Assembly (NCBI RefSeq): GCF_014195505.1
Contig: NZ_JACIBV010000001.1
Coordinates: forward strand, 1,736,001 to 1,800,000
Source of the DNA: Nonomuraea dietziae
GTDB lineage: Bacteria > Actinomycetota > Actinomycetes > Streptosporangiales > Streptosporangiaceae
DNA length: 64,000 nucleotides
Reading direction: 5' to 3'
Positions 32,905 to 41,616 of this stretch are shown here, piece after piece. The first letter of the stretch is position 1. Each line of letters starts with the position of its first letter. The position numbers and the translations under genes were made by a program. The notes under the pieces are model-generated. The model was not told where the DNA came from and searched no databases. It was given only the letters and a program-made list of their open reading frames with translations.

Positions 32905-33954
32905 GTGGAGAGCGCTCGAAGGAACGAGGCAGAGCTGCTGGCCAGGGCTCGCGGCGGCGACGCGGCGGCCTTCGACCTGCTGGTCGCCGAATACCGGAGC
33001 GAGCTGACCGCGCACTGCTACCGGATGCTCGGCTCGCCGCAGGACGCCGAGGACGCCGTCCAGGAGTCGCTGCTCAGCGCGTGGAAGGGGCTGGCCGGGT
33101 TCGAGGGCCGCAGCTCGCTGCGCACCTGGCTCTACCGGATCAGCACCAACGCCTGCCTGCGCATGAGCGCCAGGCGCCCCCGGCGGCTCCTCTCTCCCGA
33201 CCAGGGTCCCGCGCGGCGAGACACCGCCGATCTGGGCGAGCCTGTGACGGGCCCGGTCTGGCTCGAACCGTGGCCCGACGACGTGCCCGCCGACGAGCCG
33301 GACCCGGCGGCGAGCTATCTGCGGCGCGAGGGCGTGGAGCTCGCCTTCGTCGCCGCGCTGCAGCATCTGCCCGGCACCCAGCGCGCGGTCCTGATCCTGA
33401 GGGAGGTGCTGGAGTTCTCGGCAGCCGAGGTCGCCCACCAGCTCGACACCACCCCCGCCTCGGTGAACAGCGCCCTGCAGCGCGCCAGGAAGGCGGTCGA
33501 GCAGCGCGTCCCCCCTGTGAGCCAGCGGGCCGAGCTGGCCGCCCTCGGCGCCGAAGGACGCCGTGAGCTGGTCGACGCCTTCGTGTCGGCCTGGGAGAGG
33601 GCCGACGTGGACGGCATCGTGGCCATGCTCGCCGACGACGCCAGGTTCACCATGCCGCCGCTGCCCGCCTGGTTCGACGGCCGCGCCGACGTCGCCCGCT
33701 TCCTCACCGAACGGGTCTTCGCCACCGCGTGGCGGCTGAAGCCCATGTGGGCCAACGGCCAGCCCGCCCTGGCCTGCTACCAGCAGAGCCCCGACGACGG
33801 CCGCTTCCTGCTCGGGGCGATCAACGTGCTCAGCCTGCGCGACGGACGGATCACCGAGCTGACGGGCTTCCTCGACCCTGAGGTCCACCGCCGGTTCGGC
33901 CTGCCACGAGAGCTGCGGGAAGAAAATGCCGGCCAGTTCTCGCCAGAGCGATGA
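32905..33954 (+). CDS. ECF sigma factor with C-terminal SnoaL-like domain (SigX5-like)
   Basis: A 349-residue sigma-70 family protein. Region 2 has FDLLVAEYRSELTAHCYRMLG and the -10-binding helix AEDAVQESLLSAWKGLAGFEG (about 40-60). Region 4 has ALQHLPGTQRAVLILREVLEFSAAEVA with HTH TTPASVNSALQRAR. The last 125 residues form an NTF2/SnoaL-like domain (LVDAFVSAWERADVDGIVAML, AWFDGRADVARFL), as in SigX5-type (TIGR02960-like) factors, where it is thought to regulate activity in place of an anti-sigma factor. The GTG start has a TAGGCT -10 element 7 bases upstream, suggesting leaderless translation. Targets unknown; no anti-sigma gene is adjacent. Confidence 0.9.
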   Translation: MESARRNEAELLARARGGDAAAFDLLVAEYRSELTAHCYRMLGSPQDAEDAVQESLLSAWKGLAGFEGRSSLRTWLYRISTNACLRMSARRPRRLLSPDQGPARRDTADLGEPVTGPVWLEPWPDDVPADEPDPAASYLRREGVELAFVAALQHLPGTQRAVLILREVLEFSAAEVAHQLDTTPASVNSALQRARKAVEQRVPPVSQRAELAALGAEGRRELVDAFVSAWERADVDGIVAMLADDARFTMPPLPAWFDGRADVARFLTERVFATAWRLKPMWANGQPALACYQQSPDDGRFLLGAINVLSLRDGRITELTGFLDPEVHRRFGLPRELREENAGQFSPER

Positions 33955-34013
33955 ATCAGCGACGGCCGAGGTCTCTCCCCTCCTGAAGCGCCTTTCACGA
34001 CAGGAGAGTTCCG

Positions 34014-34646
34014 ATGCGCAAGCTGATCGTCACCAACATCATCTCGCTGGACGGCTACCACGAAGGGCAGGGCAACGACGTGATGGCCCTGCCGATGGAC
34101 GCCTTCTTCGACTCCCACAACGCCGAGCGGCTCCGCGCGGCCGGCACGCTGCTGCTCGGGCGGAAGTCGTACGAGCTGTTCAGGGACTTCTGGCCGTCGC
34201 TGGCCGACGACCCCGAGAAGGTGTCCACCTTCACCGACGACCCCGAGCAGCGCGAGGTCATCCGTGAGATCTCACGCCTCAACAACGCCATCGAGAAGGT
34301 CGTCGTCTCCGACGGCCTCACCGCCGACAGGACCGCGCCGTGGACCGCGACCACCCGCGTCGTCGCCCGTGCCGAGGCGCACCAGCGGATCGCCGAGCTC
34401 AAGCGCGGGCAGGGCGGCGACATCCTGGTCTTCGGCAGCCGCACCCTGTGGAACGACCTGCTGGCCGCGGGGCTGGTCGACGAGCTGCACCTGATGATCG
34501 GCGCGGCCGTCCTGGGCGCGGGCACGCCCGCGTTCGCCGACGGCAAGACGCCGCCGCTGCGCCTGCTCGGCACGCGGTCGCAGGAGGGCTCGGACAACCT
34601 CCTGGTCCGCTACGCCGTGGGGTCCGGGGACGAGCGCCGGCGCTGA
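34014..34646 (+). CDS. Dihydrofolate-reductase-like/RibD C-terminal domain protein
   Basis: A 210-residue protein of the DHFR/RibD-C superfamily found singly in many actinobacteria. It begins MRKLIVTNIISLDGYHEG, the family start, and has TLLLGRKSYELF (NADPH-binding arginine/lysine loop) and GGDILVFGSRTLWNDLL. It is probably an NADPH-dependent reductase of a pterin- or flavin-like substrate, although most members are uncharacterised. AGGAGAG lies 7 bases before the ATG. It follows the ECF sigma gene on the same strand at 59 bases. The sigma factor may control it, but this is speculative. Confidence 0.88.
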   Translation: MRKLIVTNIISLDGYHEGQGNDVMALPMDAFFDSHNAERLRAAGTLLLGRKSYELFRDFWPSLADDPEKVSTFTDDPEQREVIREISRLNNAIEKVVVSDGLTADRTAPWTATTRVVARAEAHQRIAELKRGQGGDILVFGSRTLWNDLLAAGLVDELHLMIGAAVLGAGTPAFADGKTPPLRLLGTRSQEGSDNLLVRYAVGSGDERRR

Positions 34647-34804
34647 CGCGCCGACGGGATGCCCGCCGTACCGCGACAGGGTGCGGTACTGCGGGCGGTC
34701 CGCGCCAGATCTTGCGCCCATCCGGCACAATGAGATCCACGCTCCTACCCGCTCGAAGGCGAGGTCTCCGTCCGCATGCGTCGTGACCGATCCGAGAGCT
34801 CCTG

Positions 34805-36460
34805 ATGCGGCGGATTCCGCCCCTGCGATCGACCGATCCCCGGCAGGTCGCCGGGTTCACCCTGCGCGGGCGGCTCGGTCAGGGCGGCCAGGGCACGGTC
34901 TTCCTCGGCGTCTCCCCCACCGGGGAGCAGGTGGCGGTCAAGCTCCTGCACGCCGCCTTCGGCCAGGACACCGAGGCCAGACGCTACTTCGACAGGGAGC
35001 TGGCGGCGCTGCGGCGGGTGGCGCCGTTCTGCACGGCCCGCGTCCTGGCCGCCGAGCCCGACGCCGACCCTCCCTACGTCATCAGCGAGTACATCGACGG
35101 CCCCTCGGTGCAGGACGCGGTCCGCGACCGCGGGGTCATGGCGGGCGCCGAGCTGACCCGCCTGGCCATCGCGACCGCGACGGCGCTGGGCGCCATCCAC
35201 GCGGCGGGGGTCGTCCATCGCGACTTCAAGCCGGCGAACGTGCTGCTCGCCGCGGACGGCCCGCGCGTCATCGACTTCGGCATCGCCCGCCCGCTCGATG
35301 CCACGGCCGCCACGGTCAGCGGTGTCGTGGGCACCCCCGCCTACATGTCGCCCGAGCAGCTGGCGGGCGACCCCGCGGGCCCGCCCCTGGATCTGTTCGC
35401 GTGGGCCTGCACGATCGTGTACGCGGCCGCCGGCCGTCCGCCGTTCGGTCATGAGCCGCTTCCCGCCGTGATCAACCGCATCCTGAACGCCCCGCCCGAC
35501 CTCGGCCCGCTGACCGGGACCTTACGCGCCCTCGTCGCCGCCTGCCTGGAGAAGGACCCGTCGCGGCGGCCGACAGCCCAGCAGGTGCTGCTGGGGCTGA
35601 TGGACGAGCGGCCCGGCGCCCCGATCCCCCCTCTACCCGGCCCCGTCGATCCGCGGCCGCCCGCGGCCCGCTCCTGGCCCCCCGCGCCCCCGCCACCGGG
35701 ACCGCCCTCCTGGCAGAACGCCGCCCCGCCGTCCTGGCAGACCTCGAAGCCGCCTGCGGGGCCGCCCTCGACCCGGCCCAGCCGGATGAAGGGCAGGGCG
35801 GTCGCCGGCGCGGCGCTCACCGCGGGCCTGGCCGTCCTGACGGTGCTCGCCGTCGTCATCGCCAACGTCATGCGACAGCCGGACACCACCTCAGGACCGA
35901 CGACCTCGCCCTCCACCGCCACCTCGCAGGGGACGCCCGCGGGGCAGCTGGCCCGCTCGCCCCGCCTCGGGCTGGAGTTCTGGCAGGACGGCGCGCCCAG
36001 CCTCCTCACCCTGACCGACCTCGAACGCCCCGTCACCACGGTCGCCATGAAGCGGGCGCCGTTCGAGCTGCGCTTCCCCACCCTCCCCAAGGACACCCCT
36101 CTGCAGATCTGCGCGTGGACGGACGCCTCCGTCTTCTCCGTCACCGACGGCGGCAGGACCGACGATCACCCCTGCTTCGCCCCTGGCACCGGCATCGCCG
36201 ACTACGAGCACGGCTCGGGCACCCTGTACCTGAACAACGCGGGCCACAACCACCTGGTCGGCAGCCGCGTCGCCGCTCACTCCGCCACCCAGGACAAGGT
36301 CCTGTTCGCCAGCCTCTTCCACGGCGGCGCCGCATCGCCCGTGGCCCAGCGGCAGGGTGAGCTCTACCTGACCGTCTTCGTCGACCTCGACGGCGACGGA
36401 GCCTTCAAGCGGGCCGGCGAGGGCGAGTACGAGTATCTCGTCCTCGACTTCCCCTCCTGA
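34805..36460 (+). CDS. Membrane-anchored Hanks-type Ser/Thr protein kinase
   Basis: A 551-residue receptor-like kinase. The kinase domain (about 15-270) has the glycine loop GQGGQGTV (25-32), K46, catalytic HRDFKPAN (D140), DFG (157-159) and GTPAYMSPEQLAG activation segment. A proline/tryptophan-rich linker (270-325) is followed by one transmembrane helix (331-355). An extracellular domain of about 195 residues carries Cys pairs (ICAWTD and HPCFAPG) and an acidic VDLDGDGAF segment that may bind calcium. It resembles actinobacterial kinases that sense the cell envelope, but has no PASTA repeats. Ligand and substrates are unknown. Confidence 0.93.
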   Translation: MRRIPPLRSTDPRQVAGFTLRGRLGQGGQGTVFLGVSPTGEQVAVKLLHAAFGQDTEARRYFDRELAALRRVAPFCTARVLAAEPDADPPYVISEYIDGPSVQDAVRDRGVMAGAELTRLAIATATALGAIHAAGVVHRDFKPANVLLAADGPRVIDFGIARPLDATAATVSGVVGTPAYMSPEQLAGDPAGPPLDLFAWACTIVYAAAGRPPFGHEPLPAVINRILNAPPDLGPLTGTLRALVAACLEKDPSRRPTAQQVLLGLMDERPGAPIPPLPGPVDPRPPAARSWPPAPPPPGPPSWQNAAPPSWQTSKPPAGPPSTRPSRMKGRAVAGAALTAGLAVLTVLAVVIANVMRQPDTTSGPTTSPSTATSQGTPAGQLARSPRLGLEFWQDGAPSLLTLTDLERPVTTVAMKRAPFELRFPTLPKDTPLQICAWTDASVFSVTDGGRTDDHPCFAPGTGIADYEHGSGTLYLNNAGHNHLVGSRVAAHSATQDKVLFASLFHGGAASPVAQRQGELYLTVFVDLDGDGAFKRAGEGEYEYLVLDFPS

Positions 36461-36544
36461 TCGCGTGGCACGGCGGGTTGACTCCTCGCGTCCCGGGCGG
36501 TGTGGTGGCGGTACCGGGTAACAGAACGAGATTCGGAGGCCGTC

Positions 36545-38245
36545 GTGCCGATTCCGCGCTCCATCCTCACCAAGGGTGACCTCCCCGACCTCGATCTGCG
36601 CGTCGTGCGGGGCGCCTGGCCCTCCGACATCTCGGGCCACCTGGTGATCAGCACCTCCGACCAGCGCACCCATCCCGTCCACGCCTTCTTCGGCGACGGC
36701 GTCATGGTCAGGCTGGCCCTCGAGCCCGGCACCGACGGCGCGGCACCCGACCGCTTCGCCTGGCGGCCACGGGTCATCGACACCCCCTCGGTACGGCTGC
36801 GCCGCCGCCGTCCCGAGGTGTTCACCGCCACGCGGCTCGGCACCACCTCCCCCTTCGGCACGCTCAACGCGGCCAACACCGCGCCCCTGCCGTGGGGCGA
36901 CCGGCTCTTCGCCACCTGGGACGCCGGGCGACCTGTCGAGATCGACCCCGTCACGCTGGCCTTCGTGGCGGAGGTGGGCCACCGTGACGACTGGGCGCCC
37001 GCGCTCGACGCGCCCGTGCTGCCGCTGATCGCCACGACCGCGCATCCGGTCATCGACCCGGAGCGCGGCTGCCTGTGGTCGGTCACCCGCGACGTCTTCA
37101 GCGGCGAGCTGTCGGTCGTCCGCTACGACGGCTCGGGCAGGCACGTCAGGAGATGGAGGGTCGAGGGCGTGAGCTTCCCCCAGGCCACGCACACGATCAC
37201 GCAGACCCGCGACTGGCTGGTGCTGGCCGACACCGCCTACAAGGTGGACCTGGCCGACGACCGCACGGTGACCAACAACCCCGACGGCCCGCTGGTCCTG
37301 GTGCGCAAGGACGACCTGGAGTCGGCGGGCGACGGCGGCGCCGTGCGGGGCAGCGTCTTCAGGCTCGCCCCCGAGGTCAACCACTTCTACGCCGCCTACG
37401 ACGACTCGGCGGGCATCCGCGTCGTCATGGAGCACACGCCGGGGGTCGACATCGGCATGTACCTGCGGGAGGACGACGTGGACGCCTTCGGCCGCCCGAT
37501 CGACCCCGCGCTGCGCGGCATGTACTGCCACGGCATGAGCCCCGCGCTCACCACCGTGCTGGAGTTCGACCCCGTCAAGGGGACCGTCACCGATGTGGCC
37601 AGGCTGTACGACCCTTCGCGCTACTGGCAGGCCGAGCTGTCTGCCATGGACTGGTCCTTCGAAGGTCAGCTCGCGCCCACGCGCCACCACCTCGTCTTCC
37701 AGGGCTTCCACCCCGAGGCGATCAACCAGCGGGCGCTGCGGAACTACGAGGGCAGGGTCGACCCTTCGCTCTTCCCTCGCGAGGAGACGCCCTCCGTGCT
37801 CGCCTCGCTGGAGCGCGACTCGCTCAAGCCGCTGTCGGAGTGGGCGTGGACGCTGGAGGACTACCCGACCTCGCCCGTGTTCGTGCCGCGGGCACCCGGC
37901 GGCCCCGGCAGGTCGCGGTACGCGGGCCGCGACCCCGGCGGGCACAGCGGGTACCTGGCCGTCGTCGTCCACCATGACGACGGCTTCCGCGTCGAGCTCC
38001 TGGACGCCGCCGACGTCTCGCGCGGGCCCGTGGCGGTGCTCGCCCCTCCGGGCGGGGAGGTGATCCCTTTCATGATCCACGGGGCGTGGCTGCCTCGCGC
38101 GGTTCCCGCTCCGCGAGACCTCGAGCGTCTCTCCTTCGCCGACGACCTGGACGACAGGCTCTCGAGCCTCGATCCCGGCCTCCAGGCCGCGGCCAGGGCG
38201 GTCGCGGCCGACCTGATCCAGGAAGGCGAGCACCACCCTGAGTGA
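36545..38245 (+). CDS. Carotenoid oxygenase (RPE65/lignostilbene dioxygenase family)
   Basis: A 566-residue non-heme iron dioxygenase that cleaves conjugated double bonds of carotenoids or stilbenes. Candidate iron-binding histidines are H167 in ATTAHPVID, H216 in PQATHTITQ and a late one in MIHGAWLP near residue 518. FFGDGVMVRLAL early on is the typical DGDGM-like strand. The GTG at 36545 has CGGAGG 5 bases upstream; an open frame upstream of it lacks family sequence. It is not near carotenoid-synthesis genes, so its substrate may be an apocarotenoid or plant stilbene. It stands alone between the kinase and a small hypothetical gene. Confidence 0.88.
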   Translation: MPIPRSILTKGDLPDLDLRVVRGAWPSDISGHLVISTSDQRTHPVHAFFGDGVMVRLALEPGTDGAAPDRFAWRPRVIDTPSVRLRRRRPEVFTATRLGTTSPFGTLNAANTAPLPWGDRLFATWDAGRPVEIDPVTLAFVAEVGHRDDWAPALDAPVLPLIATTAHPVIDPERGCLWSVTRDVFSGELSVVRYDGSGRHVRRWRVEGVSFPQATHTITQTRDWLVLADTAYKVDLADDRTVTNNPDGPLVLVRKDDLESAGDGGAVRGSVFRLAPEVNHFYAAYDDSAGIRVVMEHTPGVDIGMYLREDDVDAFGRPIDPALRGMYCHGMSPALTTVLEFDPVKGTVTDVARLYDPSRYWQAELSAMDWSFEGQLAPTRHHLVFQGFHPEAINQRALRNYEGRVDPSLFPREETPSVLASLERDSLKPLSEWAWTLEDYPTSPVFVPRAPGGPGRSRYAGRDPGGHSGYLAVVVHHDDGFRVELLDAADVSRGPVAVLAPPGGEVIPFMIHGAWLPRAVPAPRDLERLSFADDLDDRLSSLDPGLQAAARAVAADLIQEGEHHPE

Positions 38246-38320
38246 AGTCACGAAAGCCGACCGTGACATTCGCCTGCGCGCCGCCCGGCCATGGCCGCTC
38301 TCTCGCCCTACCGTGGGAGG

Positions 38321-38842
38321 GTGAGCGCCAACCACAACCTGCCGGCAGGCGCGGCCGGGACCACCGAGACGGCGGACGCGGCCGCCCTGGTCATCAGCGA
38401 GTGCGCCCGCTTCGGCGCGTGCGTGCAGATCCTGGCCCGCCGGCTCGGCGACGCCGACGCCGACCGCGACGAGCTTCAGCAGGCCGTCATGTACGTGCAC
38501 GCCGTGCTGGCCGATCTGATGGCCGTCGTCAGGCCGCTGCACCATCAGGACCTGCGGCGGATCCTGCACGACCGCGCCGTCGGCCGTACCCGCTGCGCGG
38601 GCGGCTGCCGTCCCCACCCGCCGGGTGAACGCGCCGACTCCGATGCCGACTCCGGGACCGCGCTGTGCGCGGGCTGCGGCGGCGCGGCCTGCGCGCGATG
38701 CACCTACCCGGTCCCTCTGGACGGCCCCGCCCTGTGCTGGCGATGCTCCGATCCCGGCGGCGAAGGCCAGGACGGCGCGAGCCTCCCGCCCGGCAGGGAG
38801 CACCGCCATGGCGGCGACCTGCCCTGGGTGGCCACCGCCTAG
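38321..38842 (+). CDS. Hypothetical protein with C-terminal Cys-rich (zinc-ribbon-like) segment
   Basis: About 173 residues. The N-terminal half is helical (LVISECARFGACVQILARRL, then QQAVMYVHAVLADLMAVV). The C-terminal half has CAGGC, CAGC, ARC and CWRC cysteine pairs, suggesting a treble-clef or double zinc ribbon. The GTG at 38321 is preceded by TACCGT 8 bases upstream, the arrangement of a leaderless actinobacterial promoter. An ATG at 38291 is an alternative but has no ribosome site. I do not recognise the family. It is convergent with the DUF418 gene. Confidence 0.6.
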   Translation: MSANHNLPAGAAGTTETADAAALVISECARFGACVQILARRLGDADADRDELQQAVMYVHAVLADLMAVVRPLHHQDLRRILHDRAVGRTRCAGGCRPHPPGERADSDADSGTALCAGCGGAACARCTYPVPLDGPALCWRCSDPGGEGQDGASLPPGREHRHGGDLPWVATA

Positions 38843-38925
38843 ATGGTTGATGCGATTCATCACCGTCCTGAACAAGATCCGAATCCTCTGGACCAGACCA
38901 CCGTCAATGCTGGCTGGGGCGAGTT

Positions 38926-40116
38926 CTAGCCGGCCTTCGGCGGCGTTGAAGGACCCGCCGTGGACGGTGGCGTCTTCCTCGACGTTTGGTCGGTCACTTC
39001 CGCACGCTTGGCCCATGGCGCCTGGTAGGCCCACTGCCAGGCCAGCTCGAGGGGCCCGCGCTCGAACCGGCGCAGCCACAGCGAAGTCAACATGACGAAC
39101 AGCAGGCAGATCCCGGCCCACGCCACGGGCACCCACCAGGGGCGCAGCCAGTCGAGCTCGGCGGCCAGGCCCAAGCCCCAGCCATAGCAGAGCGCGCCGG
39201 CGACCAGGTTCTGGAAGACGTAACAGGACAGTGCCATGCGCCCGACGTTCGCGATGGCCGTGCGGACCACGCCCGGCGAGCCACGCATGCCGAGGACGAT
39301 CGAGCTGATCAGCCCCAGCAGGCCCAGCGCGACCAATGGCGCCAGGATGTAGCGGTCGACGGCGAACCAGGCGAGCCCGGCGAAGGAGGTGAGCAGGTTC
39401 AGCGGCGCGGCGACCCCGAGTCCGACGAGGATCAGCTTCCTGCGCAGGCCCGCGCCGCGTTCGTCGAAGACGCCGGCGCGCAGCAGCCGTGAGCCGAGCA
39501 GGAACAGCACCACGCCCAAGGGGACGATGAAGACCAGTTCCAAACGGTAGAGGAGGAACTGCTGGAGGCGAGAGGCGACCTGGTCGGTCCAGCCGTCCTG
39601 GGTGTAGAGGGTGGTGGCGGTGCTGGTGAAGGCTCTGCCGCCCGAGGCCAGCAAGCCCAGTGTCAGCAGGCCTACCAGGGAGACGAGCACCGTGCCCGCG
39701 GCGATCATCCAGATCCGCGCGATGCGATCGCTCCTGCCGATCAGGTACGCGACGATCATGGAGGTGATCGCGTAGCCCATCAGCACGTCGAACTCGAAGA
39801 TCAGGATGTAGTGCAGCGCGCCCTCGGCGAACAGCAGGGTCGCGCGCCAGAGGTATCTGCCCGGCCAGGTCATCCCCTTGCGCACCGCGCTGCGGTACTG
39901 CAGTTCGAGGCCGATGCCGAACAGCAGGGTCAGCAGGCCGAGGAACTTCCCGTTGGACAGGAACCGCAGGAATGTCTCCACCACACCGATGTCGCCGCCG
40001 AGCCCCATCAGCTCCGCCGGGCCGCCGGGATTGGTGAAGATCCAGATGTTCGTCCCCAGCGTGCCCATGATCGCCACACCGCGTAACACGTCCAGTGCGT
40101 CTATTCGTCTTGTCAC
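38926..40116 (-). CDS. DUF418 family membrane protein
   Basis: A 396-residue polytopic protein starting with the family signature RIDALDVLRGVAIMGTLGTNIW, shared with DUF418/YeiB-like and heparan-acetyltransferase-like proteins. It has LSNGKFLGLLTLLFGIGLELQ near 53-73. The C-terminal DUF418 half has GRMALSCYVFQNLVAGALCY and WWVPVAWAGICLLF. About ten membrane helices are visible. These proteins are suspected acyl-group transferases or transporters, but their role is not settled. The GTG at 40116 is the first in-frame start giving the signature. No operon partners. Confidence 0.88.
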   Translation of the reverse strand: MTRRIDALDVLRGVAIMGTLGTNIWIFTNPGGPAELMGLGGDIGVVETFLRFLSNGKFLGLLTLLFGIGLELQYRSAVRKGMTWPGRYLWRATLLFAEGALHYILIFEFDVLMGYAITSMIVAYLIGRSDRIARIWMIAAGTVLVSLVGLLTLGLLASGGRAFTSTATTLYTQDGWTDQVASRLQQFLLYRLELVFIVPLGVVLFLLGSRLLRAGVFDERGAGLRRKLILVGLGVAAPLNLLTSFAGLAWFAVDRYILAPLVALGLLGLISSIVLGMRGSPGVVRTAIANVGRMALSCYVFQNLVAGALCYGWGLGLAAELDWLRPWWVPVAWAGICLLFVMLTSLWLRRFERGPLELAWQWAYQAPWAKRAEVTDQTSRKTPPSTAGPSTPPKAG

Positions 40117-40169
40117 ACGTCAAGCCTCGCCGCGCGAAACCCTGCCAGCCTCGTCCCACCAGCGGAAAC

Positions 40170-40195
40170 GGCCGTACATCCATCGATGTACGGCC
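40170..40195. terminator. Strong hairpin with 11-pair stem
   Basis: GGCCGTACATC (40170-40180) pairs perfectly with GATGTACGGCC (40185-40195) across the loop CATC. On the plus strand it is followed by TTCCGCCTTTT. It resembles a rho-independent terminator, but no gene ends here on the plus strand. It may be left from a lost gene, or be a palindromic regulatory site upstream of the DUF418 gene. Confidence 0.5.
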
Positions 40196-40229
40196 TTCCG
40201 CCTTTTGCCACGCACCGATGGTCCGAAGT

Positions 40230-40356
40230 ATGCGGCGGGCAGGCACACCTCGTCCGACTCGCCCTCGAAACTGCCGACCGGGCCCAGGTCGTCGCAAGCG
40301 TCGTCGAGCACTGGGGCGGCATCGACATCCTCCTCGCCAACGCTGTGCTCTGGAGC
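40230..40356 (+). pseudogene. Internal fragment of a short-chain dehydrogenase
   Basis: About 42 codons read ETADRAQVVASVVEHWGGID then ILLANAVLW. This is the SDR segment from the adenine-binding aspartate region to the NNAG-like motif (VNNA replaced by LANA). Neither the Rossmann glycine motif upstream nor the SYK residues downstream are present in any frame. It is a relic between the DUF418 gene and the next secreted protein. The rest of the 335-base gap holds only the hairpin. Confidence 0.5.
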
Positions 40357-40451
40357 GTGCGATGCAACTCCCGGCGAGGGCCCCGCCGGTCGTGGCGCCT
40401 CCCGCTCCTTCACCGTGGTGAAACGGTGACGGCGTGTGACAGGATCGCCGG

Positions 40452-40925
40452 GTGCGTATGACGCTGCGGATCCTGGTCGCGCTCGTCCTGGCGCTCGCGC
40501 CGGCCGGTCCCTCGACGGCGGCCGAAGAGCCGTTGGACGGCTTCGCCATCGAGCACGTCCCGCGCGGCGCGGGGCCGAGCGTGTCGGAGTTCGCCTACGA
40601 GCCCGACGAGGGAATCAGGTGCGCCTCGCGGGTCTGGGAGCGGGCGACAGGCGACGGCGGTCACAGCGTCGACCTGACCGTCGTGGTCCTGCGCGGCGCG
40701 AGCCTGACCTCGCTCGGCCGGCTGCGCTCGTTCATGGCGCGCCACCACGAGCGGGCACCCGGCTCCTGGAGCGAGGTCGTGGTCGGGGCGCGTCCGGGGC
40801 TGCGCGCGGATGGCCACGTGTTCTGGCTGATGGAGCCGGGCGTGGCCGTCTCTGTCACGATCGACACCGGTAGGTTCGGCCCTGGCGAGCTGACGGCCGT
40901 CGCCGAAGGCGTCAGGCCCGCCTGA
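40452..40925 (+). CDS. Secreted protein of unknown function
   Basis: About 157 residues with an N-terminal signal peptide: basic start, a hydrophobic stretch (LRILVALVLALAPAGPS) and AxA-like cleavage near residue 24. The mature part has no motif I recognise; it has a beta-rich pattern (SVDLTVVVLRGASL, GHVFWLMEPGVAVSVTID). The GTG at 40452 has CAGGAT as a possible -10 element 7 bases upstream; an ATG two codons later is an alternative. It is convergent with the TetR gene. Function unknown. Confidence 0.6.
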   Translation: MRMTLRILVALVLALAPAGPSTAAEEPLDGFAIEHVPRGAGPSVSEFAYEPDEGIRCASRVWERATGDGGHSVDLTVVVLRGASLTSLGRLRSFMARHHERAPGSWSEVVVGARPGLRADGHVFWLMEPGVAVSVTIDTGRFGPGELTAVAEGVRPA

Positions 40926-40938
40926 CGGCCGCCCTCCC

Positions 40939-41529
40939 TCACGGCTTGAGCGCCTCCAGCAGGCGCTCGGCCTCCGCCGCGAGGACGGGCAGGTCCGCCT
41001 CGGGGTCGGGCGAGCGGGCCAGCAGCATCCCGCCCTCGCAGAGCGCTCCGAAGACCAGCTGGGCCCTGGCGGGCAGGTTCCCTTCGGCCAGCAGCCCGTC
41101 GGCGGCGGCCATGCGCATGCCGTCGAGCAGGACCCTGAGCGTGTGACCGTACTCGATCTCCCGCACGGCCTCCCACCCCAGCACCGAGGGCCCGTCCAGG
41201 ATGACGATCTGCCGGAAGCCCGGATCGAGACAGCGCTCGAGGAAGGTACGGCAGCCGCGCCGCAGCGCCGCCCACGAGTCGCCCTCGCCCATGGCAAGCC
41301 GCCCCAGCATGGCGGCGGTCTCCTCCTGCTCGCGGACGAACGCCGCCCTGAACAGCGCGGGCTTGCCCTCGAAGTGGTGGTAGGCCGCGCCCTTGGTCAC
41401 CCCGGCCGCCGCGGCGATCGCGTCGATCGACGTCGCGGCGTAACCGTTCCTGCCGAACAGCTCCTGCGCGGCGCTGACCAGCTGTGACGTCGTCGCGTCC
41501 GAACGCTCGGCCTGGGTGCGGCGGCCCAT
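40939..41529 (-). CDS. TetR-family regulator divergent from a saccharopine-dehydrogenase-like gene
   Basis: A 196-residue TetR protein. The HTH is AAAAGVTKGAAYHHFEGKPALF (about 42-63), an AcrR/TetR type. The C-terminal domain (FRQIVILDGPSVLGWEAVREIE) is of the TetR_C type with a QIVILDGP signature seen in many actinobacterial repressors. The ATG at 41529 is preceded by GGGGGAG; an upstream ATG overlaps this ribosome site and is less likely. Two inverted repeats lie between it and the divergent gene, which it probably represses. Ligand unknown. Confidence 0.9.
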   Translation of the reverse strand: MGRRTQAERSDATTSQLVSAAQELFGRNGYAATSIDAIAAAAGVTKGAAYHHFEGKPALFRAAFVREQEETAAMLGRLAMGEGDSWAALRRGCRTFLERCLDPGFRQIVILDGPSVLGWEAVREIEYGHTLRVLLDGMRMAAADGLLAEGNLPARAQLVFGALCEGGMLLARSPDPEADLPVLAAEAERLLEALKP

Positions 41530-41548
41530 CGTGCACTCCCCCATTGAC

Positions 41549-41602
41549 TTACGTACTCGCGGTACGTAACTTCGACAGAAGTTACATACCCTCAGTATGA
41601 AA
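41549..41602. promoter_or_regulatory. Two similar inverted repeats, candidate TetR operators
   Basis: TTACGTAC (41549-41556) and GTACGTAA (41562-41569) are perfect 8-base arms with a 5-base spacer. A weaker copy, TTACATAC-CCTCA-GTATGAAA, follows at 41582-41602. Both lie in the 87-base gap between the divergent TetR and saccharopine-dehydrogenase-like genes. Confidence 0.75.
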
Positions 41603-41616
41603 CATGGAGGTGAGTT

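Noticed and set aside
35891..40549. Very long open frame of about 1550 codons on the minus strand
   Set aside because: It runs antisense to the kinase and carotenoid-oxygenase genes and is low-complexity, Arg/Gly/Val-rich. It is an artefact of high GC at third positions; only its DUF418 neighbour in another frame is real.
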